Source: Tieghemostelium lacteum | Taxonomy: Eukaryota > Evosea > Eumycetozoa > Dictyosteliales > Raperosteliaceae | NCBI GenBank assembly: GCA_001606155.1 | Contig: LODT01000029.1 | Span: 682,001 to 746,000, forward strand | DNA: 64,000 nt | Reading direction: 5' to 3' | Shown: one piece after another, positions 12,587 through 22,611 of the stretch | How positions within the stretch are numbered: the stretch's first letter is position 1 | Layout: each line of letters starts with the position of its first letter | Program-made: the position numbers and the translations under genes | Notes under the pieces: model-generated | What the model was told of the DNA's origin: nothing | Databases searched by the model: none | Seen by the model: only the letters and a program-made list of their open reading frames with translations

Positions 12587-15500
12587 TTATTGTGTTTTAA
12601 TGATTTTTTCAATGTCAGAATAGAGAATAGAGTTAGATCTTCTCAGATTTAGATTTTTAAGAATGAATTCAAATGGTTCATTGTTGAATTTAGAAGTGAT
12701 AACCTTATTCCAAAGCTCTTCAAAGATTTCAATTGGTCTTTTATCTTTTTTCTTGATGAAACCATTTGAAGAGAAAATGTTGTTGAGATGTGGGTGTTTC
12801 TCTAAGAGAGTACTGAGAGAATATTGGTCAATTTCTAAAACACCAAGAATGGAGTATATTTGTGAGATGTTATCTTTGTGGAAATATTTTGAACCATTCA
12901 AAAGAGTGATTTGATTGAATATCAAATCTACACTCTTGAAATCTTTGATTTTACTTGGTAGAGGTGTGTGAAGACGTCTCAGAAGATCAATTTGTGTATT
13001 GGACATGATTGGAGAAACTTGATGAAGAGATGCAATTATATTATGAAGTGGTTGATCTCTTAGAATTGGTAACAAATAATTGGCTTCATAAGAACTGATG
13101 AATATCACAACAGGGTTATCTCTCCAGAGTACCAATATATAGTTTGGAGTCTTTAGATATTGGTCAAGTGAGGCATTGTCCGATGTACCTTCTAAAGTTA
13201 TAGTTTCAATGAAATTGTATGAACATCGAATAGAAGGATCCCAGCCAGATGCAGTGAGTCCAAACTGTTTACTGATAGAGGTGTTCTTGTACATTTCAGA
13301 GATATAGAAAATCTCAGAATTGTTAATAGATTCATTTGGTTTTGTGCACAGAGTCTCTAGATGTTTCAATGCTGAATATTTGTTTTTTGCAGGTTCTCTA
13401 GCAGTTGGTAATTGGACGATATACTCTCTTTCTTGTTCAATTTCACATTCTCTTTCCTGCTCTTCATCAGCACCTATATTGGAATATATATAAACTTCAG
13501 AAACAAATCTAGAGGTCTCTTTCATAATATCTTGATGTAATTTTGCAATAAATTGTTCAGTATTTTTCAATACTGATTGACATTTCATCTTGGATTTTAC
13601 AGAATTAGAGTATATGATTTTTCTCAATTCTGTCAATGAGTAGTTGGCTCCATACATTTCCTCTAAATTCACTTTTTCAGGGGAACTAGATAATTGTCTT
13701 AAGGTCTCTGGGTGGAATTGGAATAATTTAGTTGCTAAATGAGTTTGGGAATACATTATACCTTGTGTGGCCCACGATTGGAATGCATTGATATTAGATT
13801 GAATAGTATTCTTTGTTACAAATTGTAAGATCATTTGAGGAGTGATAGAGTTTAGGTTTGGAGTCTGATTGAATTGACTGAAATTCAATTGATCAGAGAC
13901 AAGGAAACTGATGGTTTGACCATTTCCAAACTTTCTTAATCTGAGGATACCATGCAAAAGTTTCTCTTTGGTAAGATTGAGACCAACAGTAACACATGCA
14001 TGTGTGTCAATTGGGAATTTGATATCAACACCTCTGGTATGGTAATCATCAAGATAAGTTACTACTCTTTTGAGGTTATTGACAAATGGTGAGAGATGGA
14101 ATGGGTATTTTCGACCAGATCTATCAATAGCTGTCAAGAGATTGTTTTCAAAGAATAGTGCTCCATCAATGTATGATGGTTCTAAGGAACTTAACCAGAG
14201 TCTTGCAACTTCATCATTTGATTTACCAATCATAAGTGCACCAGTATCAATGAGAACTTTGGCTTTCTTACCATTATTCTCATTAGAAATCAATTTCTGC
14301 ATGATGGTATTCTTGTTTACAACTTCAACTGGTTTTGGTAATTGTTGAGATAAGACATAGTGAATGACTTCGAAATTAGTGTATTTTAGTTCTTCCATAT
14401 CTTGTTGTTTGATGTTTAGTGGTAATAGACATCTGGTATCATTTGTCCCACTGAATCCAATGGTGGTGAGATTTTCTTTTTCAGAAGAAATATCCCATGC
14501 ATTGGCCAATAATTTCTCTGGGAAACATTTGGTTTCATAAGGTAGAACCAATGATGACAAGTAGTAATTGATCACCAAGATATTGAATTTGAATATCTTA
14601 TAGAGCTTGTTTAACTGTTCAGTATTTGATAATACAATGGAATCAGATGATTTGTATTCAGATGGAACATTGATTTCTTCTTTTATCCAGTCTCCATAGA
14701 TTTTGTTTGCTTGTATTTTTTCTTTTTTGATGAGATATTCAAGAGTGTCAACAAATTGTTTGTGAGTCAAACCTTGGTTGTAGTATGCCAAATGAGTGAG
14801 AATCAATGCAACATCAGGATGACCATACTCAGCTCTTTCAGAAGGTGTATCTTTGGCACGATAAGGAACTGCCAATTTGGTTCTATCATTATGAGTCAAT
14901 CCATAATCTTTGGTTGGTATCTTTTCAAGACAATGCAACAAGACTCCATAAACAAACATACCTCTGTAAATTAATGCTAATGTTTTGAACATATTATCAT
15001 TAAATCCATTGAGTTTATCAATAACCTGTCCGTTGAGAATTTCTCTTTTGGACATTTCAGATAGGATATTTTTCTTGTCAGGATCCAATTGTTTAACTTT
15101 AATAACATATTCTAAAAACTGATCTAGAAGAAGTCTACCTTTATCTGAATTGAGGATTGTGATTGAAGGGAACCCTGAATTTAATTCCTTGTTGGATATT
15201 ACAACTTGATTGATACCAATTGCTTTGTCATAAAAAATATATCGTTTGAGTTGGATGAGAATTTCTTGAATGATTTTCCAACGTTGATTATCTCCATCAA
15301 GTGGAATTTTACCTCCAATTGGATAGACTAATTGATATTTATGTGATAGTAGTTCATCACATTCATCGAGGATATCATAAACATTATCATTATACCAATT
15401 AATAATGTCGATCATATACTTGGATTCATCTTCAAATTTCAATTTCCATTTTAGTTGGAATGATAAGGTGTGTTCTGGTGTTGATAGAATGATACCATTG

Positions 15501-18500
15501 TTATTTTTACATTCATTTAACTGATTCAACATTGTAGAGACTTGGTTTCTATCTAGAAAGTTTCTGTCTCTCTGGTATGGAAACATATAGAGTTTTCTAT
15601 TGAGAATACCTCCCATACGTCTGATAATATCATCTCTTGATGTTTCCAAAAGTGATGGAAGAACATTAACTCTGACAGCTTTGTTCTTTCTGGAGAGTGC
15701 CAAACACATCAAAGGAAGAATTACAGATGTTTTACCTTCACCCATTTGAAGTTGAGTGCAGATATTCTCTTTGGAGTTCATAAGATCAATTGCAATCTTT
15801 GATTGAATATCTCTGATCATTATACCTTGTTCCAATTCAAACATTAACCATTCAGGATATTGACTTGGTTTCCAATTTCTGTTCAATCTTGATGTTTCTA
15901 ATTCTCGAATAGCATCATCTTTAGAACCAGATTGACAACGTAGTACTTTGTTCATATAGGTTCTCAATAGAATGTAAGAACCAATACACTTGAATAATGG
16001 AGATTCAATATCACCTTTACCAATTGATTCCAAATAGTATTTAAAAATACTGGTTTTGGTTGAATGATTTTCCAAACCACAAAATCTGAATGTTTTTGAG
16101 AGAATATCATCACTTTGGAAAGCTGTAGTTATTAAATTCCAAACTTCAACAGATCTTTCAGTAGCAATACGATATACCTTTTCTAAATTGGTGTTATATT
16201 TTGCACTAAGATCACTCTTTGGTTTCTCAGATAGTTTCTTTTTAAGAGATTCTAAACTTTGTTCTAGATCCTCATGAATGTGAGTTGACATTTGATCTCC
16301 TGCTTTAATAGAATGTAGGAATCCTTGGCAATTGGGTGATAATGTTGAAGGTTTCAATTTAACCAAGCATTCACTTAATAGATTTTCAATTTCCTTGTCC
16401 ATTCCACTATCAAACAAATTCAAGAAATAAAGTGAATAATTTGAAAGAGTTTGAATTTTGACCAATGGTTTCAACAGTGGTTTAGGTTTAGGTTTACTAA
16501 GTTGAGGTGAAGGTAAAAATAGATATTTCAACAATGAATTAAGAACAGTTTGGTTTACCAATGTCTTATTCTTCTCTTGTTTTAATATGGCATCAATAGA
16601 GTTAATACTTTCTAAGAGTGGTGCGTTATTCATCCATTTAGTTACCAACTTTTGCAACTGGATAGAGAATTGTGGATGGTTTGGGAAAGATTGAAGTTTA
16701 ATTGGAACCTGTCCAATATCTTTTTTCATTTCCCAATATTCATTGTCTACACTAAAGTTGGTCTGGAAGAATAGCGAACTATGTTGAGGATTTTCAAATT
16801 TGATGTGATTGATTATCAGATTTTTAATTTCCTGAGCATTAAATGCAATAAAAGGTGCTGATAAACCGTGTACTGCTGGTGTCTGAATAGGTGATATTTT
16901 TCTATGAGCAACACAAGCCAGAGAATCAAAGTAACCATCTGGAATTGTAAAATGTTTGTTACTGGGGTTTTTTGATATTGAATTCCAATTCCATTGTAGA
17001 TAAGTGAACAGGTATTTTAGAGAATTCAAACTGTATTTGTTGATAGATGTCATATAGGCAAGATTATAGAGAGTCAGATAATAGTCACTTGGTGTTACTG
17101 TAAAATCAATACAGTTAATTTTATCAATATTATCTTGTTTTCCATTAATTTTTCTGTCCTTTTTGTTCGAACCTATCAATATAAATTTTACGAAACCATT
17201 AGAAAAATTAGTTGGTAGATGATTCATAAGTTTAATGGAGAGACATTTGGTATCTATTGGCTTGGTTCTGTCAAATTCAACTTTGAATTTGGGTTCGTTG
17301 TTGTTATTACTTGTCAATATAGAATCATTAATTCGAGTTAGATGAGATTGATTCTTAATGGATAGACTATAGTAATTTTCCATCAATTTGTGATTGATTT
17401 CAATATCACCTGAGGGTTTTTTTTTAGATTTTGGTGGACCAAAGTGAAGGAACTTTAATTGTTTGTTATTATTAATGATGTGTTTGGTCAACAGGTAAAA
17501 GGATTCATAGGCAATCGATGGATGGAGTAATTCATTCCATTCAACATTTTGGAATTGGTGATAGCATGTTCTCTTGGGTGACAATGAAGCAATGTATCGA
17601 AGAATTGTTTTACATTCTTTAGATAATGGGATATTAGATTGGTAGTGATTCAAGGCTTGGATTGATGATTCTACACCAGTTAGACCTGTGAATGGATCTG
17701 GAAGTGTTGATGATGTTGCTGCATGTAAATAGGATAAGAATATTTGGGGGAGGATATCATTACTTCGAAGAAGAAAGAACTCATTGTCAACATCATAACA
17801 GAATAATGCTGGAATTTGATGTTGTGCCTGAAAAGTGGATATTGTTACGTGGTGGTGTGCAAGTAAGTTTCCGTTGATATGCTGGTTGTTGATTTTCACA
17901 ATTGTACTATTTGGAATAATTACTTTTTTCTTGGTCTCAGAGTCATCAATAAGAACTAGAATGGATTGGAAACCAATTAGAGTACCTAGGTATTGGTCTG
18001 GTGAAACATTGTATCCTGGATATTGGTTAGATCTAATCTTACCATCAGATAGAGTAAAGTCTAAATTATAACAAGAGAGTTTCACATTGATTTGATTTGT
18101 TTTTATATTCTGAAAAACTTCTAGATTGGTTTCGGAAGATTCAATTGGTTTAAATACAGCATGAATGTTTTCAAAATCTGAAGATTTGAGGTTCATAAGA
18201 TAGAAATCTTTTTCAGATTCCAATAAATTTTCCTTCAGTCTATAGGTATATTTAATTGGGTCGTGGAAGGACTTAAAGTTCTTGGATCTAAATTCAATTG
18301 TTAAATTCTTTTGATCGTACCAATGGCTGTACTCATTCACCAAAGTGTTACAAATGAGTGATTTGAAGTTACTACTTGGTACCAGGTAACGAACTTCATT
18401 GTTCCAAAGTGCCTTTATACCATACGAATTTTTACCAACACTGAAGAACTCGTAGTGGCAATTATAGTATTTCTCAACAGTTTTCCATTTACGTTTATCA

Positions 18501-21500
18501 ACAATACATACTTGTAAAATTGTCAATCCAAATAAACTATTATATAGAGATGAATTTTCAATTTCTGATGGTAATCTTGAAATTGGGTTGAAATTAATTA
18601 AAAATTCACCATTTTGTAGATTGATTGTGATATTGTATTTTTCATTAGCCACTTTATCAGTAACGATATAGGTGATGCAATGTGAATTATTTGAGACCAA
18701 TTTATAAATACAATCAGATCCTCTATTCCAATATTCTGAAATGAAATTGGGTAAAATCGTGAGATTACCTTGTAATGTTCTGACCACTGTTGTATACTGT
18801 TTCAGTGATATTCTTTGTACTTCTGATATTAATTGTTGGAAAACTATTGAATTATCTTGAATTGAAATCTTTCCATTCACAATCATGGTATTGGCTTTCA
18901 AATAGACAATTGATCTAATATAATCTATAGTTTCAGTTGGTGCATCTTGCATATCAAAATTAAAAGTCAACAATGAACATATACAAGCATACACCATATT
19001 GGTCTTTAATTTCTGTGATTCTAGAGAATTGGAATTTTGAATTAACTTGTGTAATGTTGACATCCAATTTTGAGAAATCTCTCTACATTTAATTAGACAT
19101 TGAATAATATCTTTCTTTTTGTTATTGTTATTGTTGTGATTGGAAGGTAGTTTATCAGTATTCAATAAAATCAATAGAATTTTAATGAATGTCAACATGG
19201 AGTACTTGGATTCCCAATTAACTTTGATATTATCAAGGTTTTGTTTAATGATCTCGACTAAAAGATGTGTGATAATAGGATCTCTAGTATCCAATTTCCA
19301 AGGTCTAACATTATTATTATCAGGATTAGGACCAACTTGATAAATTATTTGCATGATTAAAAGATAGGTTTCAACTTGATTGAAATCTAATCTTTGACCA
19401 TCAAGAGCTCTGATGATATTTCTAATCTGAAGATTAGAACCACATCTCATTATACCAAAATCACAGTATTGGTCTGGTGTCATTATTGATATTGGACAAA
19501 TATTCTGAGTTGCAATAACTTGGTTTTCAGTGATATCACTGCTATTGAGAATCCATTGTAATGGGTGTTCTTTCTTGGAGTCATTACCAGAAACAGCTCT
19601 AGGAATGGTATAGACAATGCTATTCAGATTCCAAGCATCAATTTTTGGAATTTCAAAACTCTTTTTTGGGTCCTCACCAATATAGAAACCACTAGTTCTC
19701 TTATCAGTAGGCTTGATAAAAGCATCTAGAGTTGATGTAAAAACTTTACATTTTTTATATCTTGTGGCTATAAATGGTTTTGTAAGACTACCAAGATAGA
19801 CAATTCTATTGTCTTTGGTATTTTTTTTTTCAGGGCGAATCCAAAATTCACCTGGTACTTCAATGGGTTTAGGTTCAGTAAAGAGGTCTATCAATACAGC
19901 ATAGGCATTGGTAACTACAATAAATTCACTTGGAATGTATTTTTCATACATAAGAACATGTTTACCTACTTCATCACGAGGTAGATAATCTTCATGAATT
20001 AACATCTTTTTCTTTTGTTCTTTAGTTATTAATTTCATTTGTTCTTTGGGATCTTGGGATTGTTTGATTGCCAATTGGAATTTAGCTATATTGTCTCTTA
20101 TTGTTTGAGACTTATGTTCGAATTCACTTTGTTTACTCTTTCGATTGAGAACTTGTTGATCCATTAAATTTTTCAATTGGTTTTGGTAATGGTGTAACGA
20201 CCAGTTATAAGCAAAACCTGTTTTACTGGTAGAGAACAAATCTTCATTATCCTGAATAGCATCTTCAAATCTATTTTTAAAGTAGAACTCAATTTCATTC
20301 AATAAATGATATTCGTGGTGGTGATCCAGTAACAGTCTGTCAAAGACACCAATGTTCATATACGGTGGATGTTTATAATAGATCTCTGAAGATACTCCAT
20401 TAAAATTCAAACTAGGTATATGATCAATGATAGCCACTATAGCTACACATGTTAAGATCATTTTACTTCTGAGTTTAGGATCATTCTTGTATGCATCCAA
20501 TGCATATGTTTTATACAATTGCAAAATCTCCAATAATTGACGACCATAATTAAAATTCTTCATTAATTCAATTCTTTTATTCCATAAAACGGTAGATACT
20601 ACATTTTCAACAGTATGTAATATCAAATCGATATCATACTGAAGGTTTTCAATTCTATTTGGAAGAAGTTGTTTGAGCTGAGGAATCACTTCTTTTGAAT
20701 TAGAAACATTGAGTAAAGGTTCCAACTTTGTCACAGGGTTTGTTGGTTTCGATTGCTCACCTACCACATCATCTTTTGAAATTTCATTCAAATTCTGTAA
20801 AAAACCGTCAAAACCATGAATAACGGATGCAAGACTTTCTTTTTCAGTGGATATTTTTTTGATTGTATTAGATATTAAACCCCTTTTATCCCATTCAGTA
20901 GAGCTCTCTTTCCACTTTTGTTCATTGCTCTTAGTTAATTTATCAATAACCATATAAGTGTTTTTCATTACCCTATCCATAAATTCAATGAATTTTGGGT
21001 GGTTAATGAGAGATGATGTTTCTTTTAAACTTTCTAGTTTCCTTATTCTACTGGCTAATTTCAATTGAAGTTCATGAATATCATTAATTTGAAGATTATT
21101 ATAGTTTTGGTCCAAATTTTCAGTGAGAAAGTCTGTGATTATCAGCTTATACAGAGTAGTGCTGTGGCCAGGTACAGGATCTAGTTTGGTAAGCAAGAAA
21201 TGTATTGAAGCCTTTAGCCCAACCCATAGTGGTGACCTACGCCATATCTGTTTATTTGGTACCATAAATCCTTGAGTAGATACTGATTTAAAGAATACTG
21301 GTGAAGTTCTATCAAAGTCTAAAGCATCAGTTGGTAGTAACCATTCAGTGATTGCAGTAGTAAATGGTGAATATCTGTCATCAGATGTTTCCACATTACC
21401 TTTCTTCACTTTAGTTTGACAGATATCTAAAGTAGTTTCCAAGTTTTTCAAAAACAATAGATTTTCAATAAAATCATTATCTTGGATAACAGTTAGTGGA

Positions 21501-21883
21501 AACTTATAACTATGTAATGGTGTTATCATATTATACTTCAAATCAGTTACTTGGAGCTTTGGGTCAGTTGGGTATATTTGAATGACACTAACCAGCACAT
21601 AATCAGGATTGACATCACTGTGAAATACCAACATACAATTTGATTGTCTAATGTGTATAATAATTGGAGAATTAAATCCTAAACTAAAAAGATCTTTCAT
21701 TTCCTTTACAGTTTTTAATTTATCAGGATTCATATATTCAAAAGCTTTAAAAAGCTTCTCAGCTATATTAAAATCAAATCTAGATTTTGCAAAATTTTGA
21801 AAATAACTTTTAATCTTTGCCAATATTCTCGTTTCAACATCATTATCGATCTGTTCCCAAGACTGAGGTAACCCTCTAGTCAT
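12587..21883 (-). CDS. DUF6606/DUF3638/DUF3645 giant motor protein, copy 2, intact
   Basis: One uninterrupted frame of 3,098 residues, starting with ATG (MTRGLPQSWEQ) and without visible introns. Domains in order: a DUF6606-like N-terminal region (about 1-280, with WRRSPLWVGLKASIHFLL); a long helical and mixed middle; DUF3638 with P-loop QMGEGKTS (about 2045-2052) and Walker B-like DECDEL (about 2166-2171); DUF3645 with VPYRAKDTPSERAEYGHPD (about 2320-2340); a segment with YLDDYHTRGVDIKFP and RLRKFGNGQ (about 2605-2650) that resembles helicase motifs V/VI; an acidic EEQERECEIEQERE stretch; and a C-terminal region without a recognised domain. The motor resembles SecA in its MGEGKT loop. Databases often label the family ubiquitinyl hydrolase; I see no clear protease site and treat that as unproven. 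Its TATA-like element is altered relative to copies 1 and 3. Confidence 0.9.
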   Translation of the reverse strand: MTRGLPQSWEQIDNDVETRILAKIKSYFQNFAKSRFDFNIAEKLFKAFEYMNPDKLKTVKEMKDLFSLGFNSPIIIHIRQSNCMLVFHSDVNPDYVLVSVIQIYPTDPKLQVTDLKYNMITPLHSYKFPLTVIQDNDFIENLLFLKNLETTLDICQTKVKKGNVETSDDRYSPFTTAITEWLLPTDALDFDRTSPVFFKSVSTQGFMVPNKQIWRRSPLWVGLKASIHFLLTKLDPVPGHSTTLYKLIITDFLTENLDQNYNNLQINDIHELQLKLASRIRKLESLKETSSLINHPKFIEFMDRVMKNTYMVIDKLTKSNEQKWKESSTEWDKRGLISNTIKKISTEKESLASVIHGFDGFLQNLNEISKDDVVGEQSKPTNPVTKLEPLLNVSNSKEVIPQLKQLLPNRIENLQYDIDLILHTVENVVSTVLWNKRIELMKNFNYGRQLLEILQLYKTYALDAYKNDPKLRSKMILTCVAIVAIIDHIPSLNFNGVSSEIYYKHPPYMNIGVFDRLLLDHHHEYHLLNEIEFYFKNRFEDAIQDNEDLFSTSKTGFAYNWSLHHYQNQLKNLMDQQVLNRKSKQSEFEHKSQTIRDNIAKFQLAIKQSQDPKEQMKLITKEQKKKMLIHEDYLPRDEVGKHVLMYEKYIPSEFIVVTNAYAVLIDLFTEPKPIEVPGEFWIRPEKKNTKDNRIVYLGSLTKPFIATRYKKCKVFTSTLDAFIKPTDKRTSGFYIGEDPKKSFEIPKIDAWNLNSIVYTIPRAVSGNDSKKEHPLQWILNSSDITENQVIATQNICPISIMTPDQYCDFGIMRCGSNLQIRNIIRALDGQRLDFNQVETYLLIMQIIYQVGPNPDNNNVRPWKLDTRDPIITHLLVEIIKQNLDNIKVNWESKYSMLTFIKILLILLNTDKLPSNHNNNNNKKKDIIQCLIKCREISQNWMSTLHKLIQNSNSLESQKLKTNMVYACICSLLTFNFDMQDAPTETIDYIRSIVYLKANTMIVNGKISIQDNSIVFQQLISEVQRISLKQYTTVVRTLQGNLTILPNFISEYWNRGSDCIYKLVSNNSHCITYIVTDKVANEKYNITINLQNGEFLINFNPISRLPSEIENSSLYNSLFGLTILQVCIVDKRKWKTVEKYYNCHYEFFSVGKNSYGIKALWNNEVRYLVPSSNFKSLICNTLVNEYSHWYDQKNLTIEFRSKNFKSFHDPIKYTYRLKENLLESEKDFYLMNLKSSDFENIHAVFKPIESSETNLEVFQNIKTNQINVKLSCYNLDFTLSDGKIRSNQYPGYNVSPDQYLGTLIGFQSILVLIDDSETKKKVIIPNSTIVKINNQHINGNLLAHHHVTISTFQAQHQIPALFCYDVDNEFFLLRSNDILPQIFLSYLHAATSSTLPDPFTGLTGVESSIQALNHYQSNIPLSKECKTILRYIASLSPKRTCYHQFQNVEWNELLHPSIAYESFYLLTKHIINNNKQLKFLHFGPPKSKKKPSGDIEINHKLMENYYSLSIKNQSHLTRINDSILTSNNNNEPKFKVEFDRTKPIDTKCLSIKLMNHLPTNFSNGFVKFILIGSNKKDRKINGKQDNIDKINCIDFTVTPSDYYLTLYNLAYMTSINKYSLNSLKYLFTYLQWNWNSISKNPSNKHFTIPDGYFDSLACVAHRKISPIQTPAVHGLSAPFIAFNAQEIKNLIINHIKFENPQHSSLFFQTNFSVDNEYWEMKKDIGQVPIKLQSFPNHPQFSIQLQKLVTKWMNNAPLLESINSIDAILKQEKNKTLVNQTVLNSLLKYLFLPSPQLSKPKPKPLLKPLVKIQTLSNYSLYFLNLFDSGMDKEIENLLSECLVKLKPSTLSPNCQGFLHSIKAGDQMSTHIHEDLEQSLESLKKKLSEKPKSDLSAKYNTNLEKVYRIATERSVEVWNLITTAFQSDDILSKTFRFCGLENHSTKTSIFKYYLESIGKGDIESPLFKCIGSYILLRTYMNKVLRCQSGSKDDAIRELETSRLNRNWKPSQYPEWLMFELEQGIMIRDIQSKIAIDLMNSKENICTQLQMGEGKTSVILPLMCLALSRKNKAVRVNVLPSLLETSRDDIIRRMGGILNRKLYMFPYQRDRNFLDRNQVSTMLNQLNECKNNNGIILSTPEHTLSFQLKWKLKFEDESKYMIDIINWYNDNVYDILDECDELLSHKYQLVYPIGGKIPLDGDNQRWKIIQEILIQLKRYIFYDKAIGINQVVISNKELNSGFPSITILNSDKGRLLLDQFLEYVIKVKQLDPDKKNILSEMSKREILNGQVIDKLNGFNDNMFKTLALIYRGMFVYGVLLHCLEKIPTKDYGLTHNDRTKLAVPYRAKDTPSERAEYGHPDVALILTHLAYYNQGLTHKQFVDTLEYLIKKEKIQANKIYGDWIKEEINVPSEYKSSDSIVLSNTEQLNKLYKIFKFNILVINYYLSSLVLPYETKCFPEKLLANAWDISSEKENLTTIGFSGTNDTRCLLPLNIKQQDMEELKYTNFEVIHYVLSQQLPKPVEVVNKNTIMQKLISNENNGKKAKVLIDTGALMIGKSNDEVARLWLSSLEPSYIDGALFFENNLLTAIDRSGRKYPFHLSPFVNNLKRVVTYLDDYHTRGVDIKFPIDTHACVTVGLNLTKEKLLHGILRLRKFGNGQTISFLVSDQLNFSQFNQTPNLNSITPQMILQFVTKNTIQSNINAFQSWATQGIMYSQTHLATKLFQFHPETLRQLSSSPEKVNLEEMYGANYSLTELRKIIYSNSVKSKMKCQSVLKNTEQFIAKLHQDIMKETSRFVSEVYIYSNIGADEEQERECEIEQEREYIVQLPTAREPAKNKYSALKHLETLCTKPNESINNSEIFYISEMYKNTSISKQFGLTASGWDPSIRCSYNFIETITLEGTSDNASLDQYLKTPNYILVLWRDNPVVIFISSYEANYLLPILRDQPLHNIIASLHQVSPIMSNTQIDLLRRLHTPLPSKIKDFKSVDLIFNQITLLNGSKYFHKDNISQIYSILGVLEIDQYSLSTLLEKHPHLNNIFSSNGFIKKKDKRPIEIFEELWNKVITSKFNNEPFEFILKNLNLRRSNSILYSDIEKIIKTQ

Positions 21884-22149
21884 GAATAAATGTTGAAAAA
21901 TCCTATTCTCCCTATATCCAATACATTAAAGAATTAATACTAATTACAGTATAAACATTATTAAAAGTTATTTTTTTAAAAATCATACATGATAGATATA
22001 TAGGTTTTAACAGGTATAGACCTATACGATTTAGATGAACTAAAAAAAGTCTTTAAAATTTTTTTTTTGATTGATTTGGGTGTTTAGATATTTTAGGAGT
22101 TAAGAGTGCTTTATAAAAATTTTATAAACTCGAAAAAATGAGTGAGAAA

Positions 22150-22270
22150 TGTTACTGTTAAATATCTCAAACCACTGTAATTTCCTGATTGTAATGTTGA
22201 GACTGATACTTTTGTCTATAGTCGTTTGAGAACACTACACCTTCTAAATTTAATTTATTTTGAGAATTGG
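22150..22270 (-). pseudogene. Relic of FG-GAP gene 3' part at second array joint
   Basis: Plus-strand text from gttactgttaaatatctc to ttttgagaattgg matches 32525-32649 in the FG-GAP gene and ends at ATTGG (22266-22270), the base string it shares with the SET gene at the joint. It lacks the same ~335 bp as the first spacer, so both joints descend from one event. Confidence 0.8.
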
Positions 22271-22568
22271 TTTTAATGCTACTAAAGAGATTCTCTTTAA
22301 CCTGTCATGAAGAAAACAGCTATTGGAGAGTCTAATTGAACAGCAGCAACAAAATCAAAATATTAGATCAAGTGAGGAATTGGAAGATGATGAAGAGGAC
22401 GAAGATGAAAATGTAGATGAATCCCATGATATTAGATCAACTGAACAAATGTCCATGGTTCTTCAGTATAGAATTGAACAAAAAGAAATATTATCAATGT
22501 CTATTGAGAAAATTGTAGATATCATAAAAAAAATATCTTTTGAAATACCAAAGAGTCCAAGTGATGTT
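22266..22568 (+). pseudogene. Relic of SET gene 3' part at second array joint
   Basis: Matches 1805-2108 of the SET gene from ATTGGttttaatgctact to agtgatgttag. After a small early shift it stays open for about 80 codons (SLIEQQQQNQNIRSSEEL..., ...FEIPKSPSDVS) before running into the 3' flank of copy 3. The acidic block and the LQYRIEQKEILSM stretch are nearly unchanged. There is no start region and no SET domain, so it should not make a working enzyme. It is longer and better preserved than the relic in the first spacer. Confidence 0.8.
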
Positions 22569-22611
22569 AGTATTTTGAAATATGATAATTTTATTATATT
22601 ATTATTTTATT

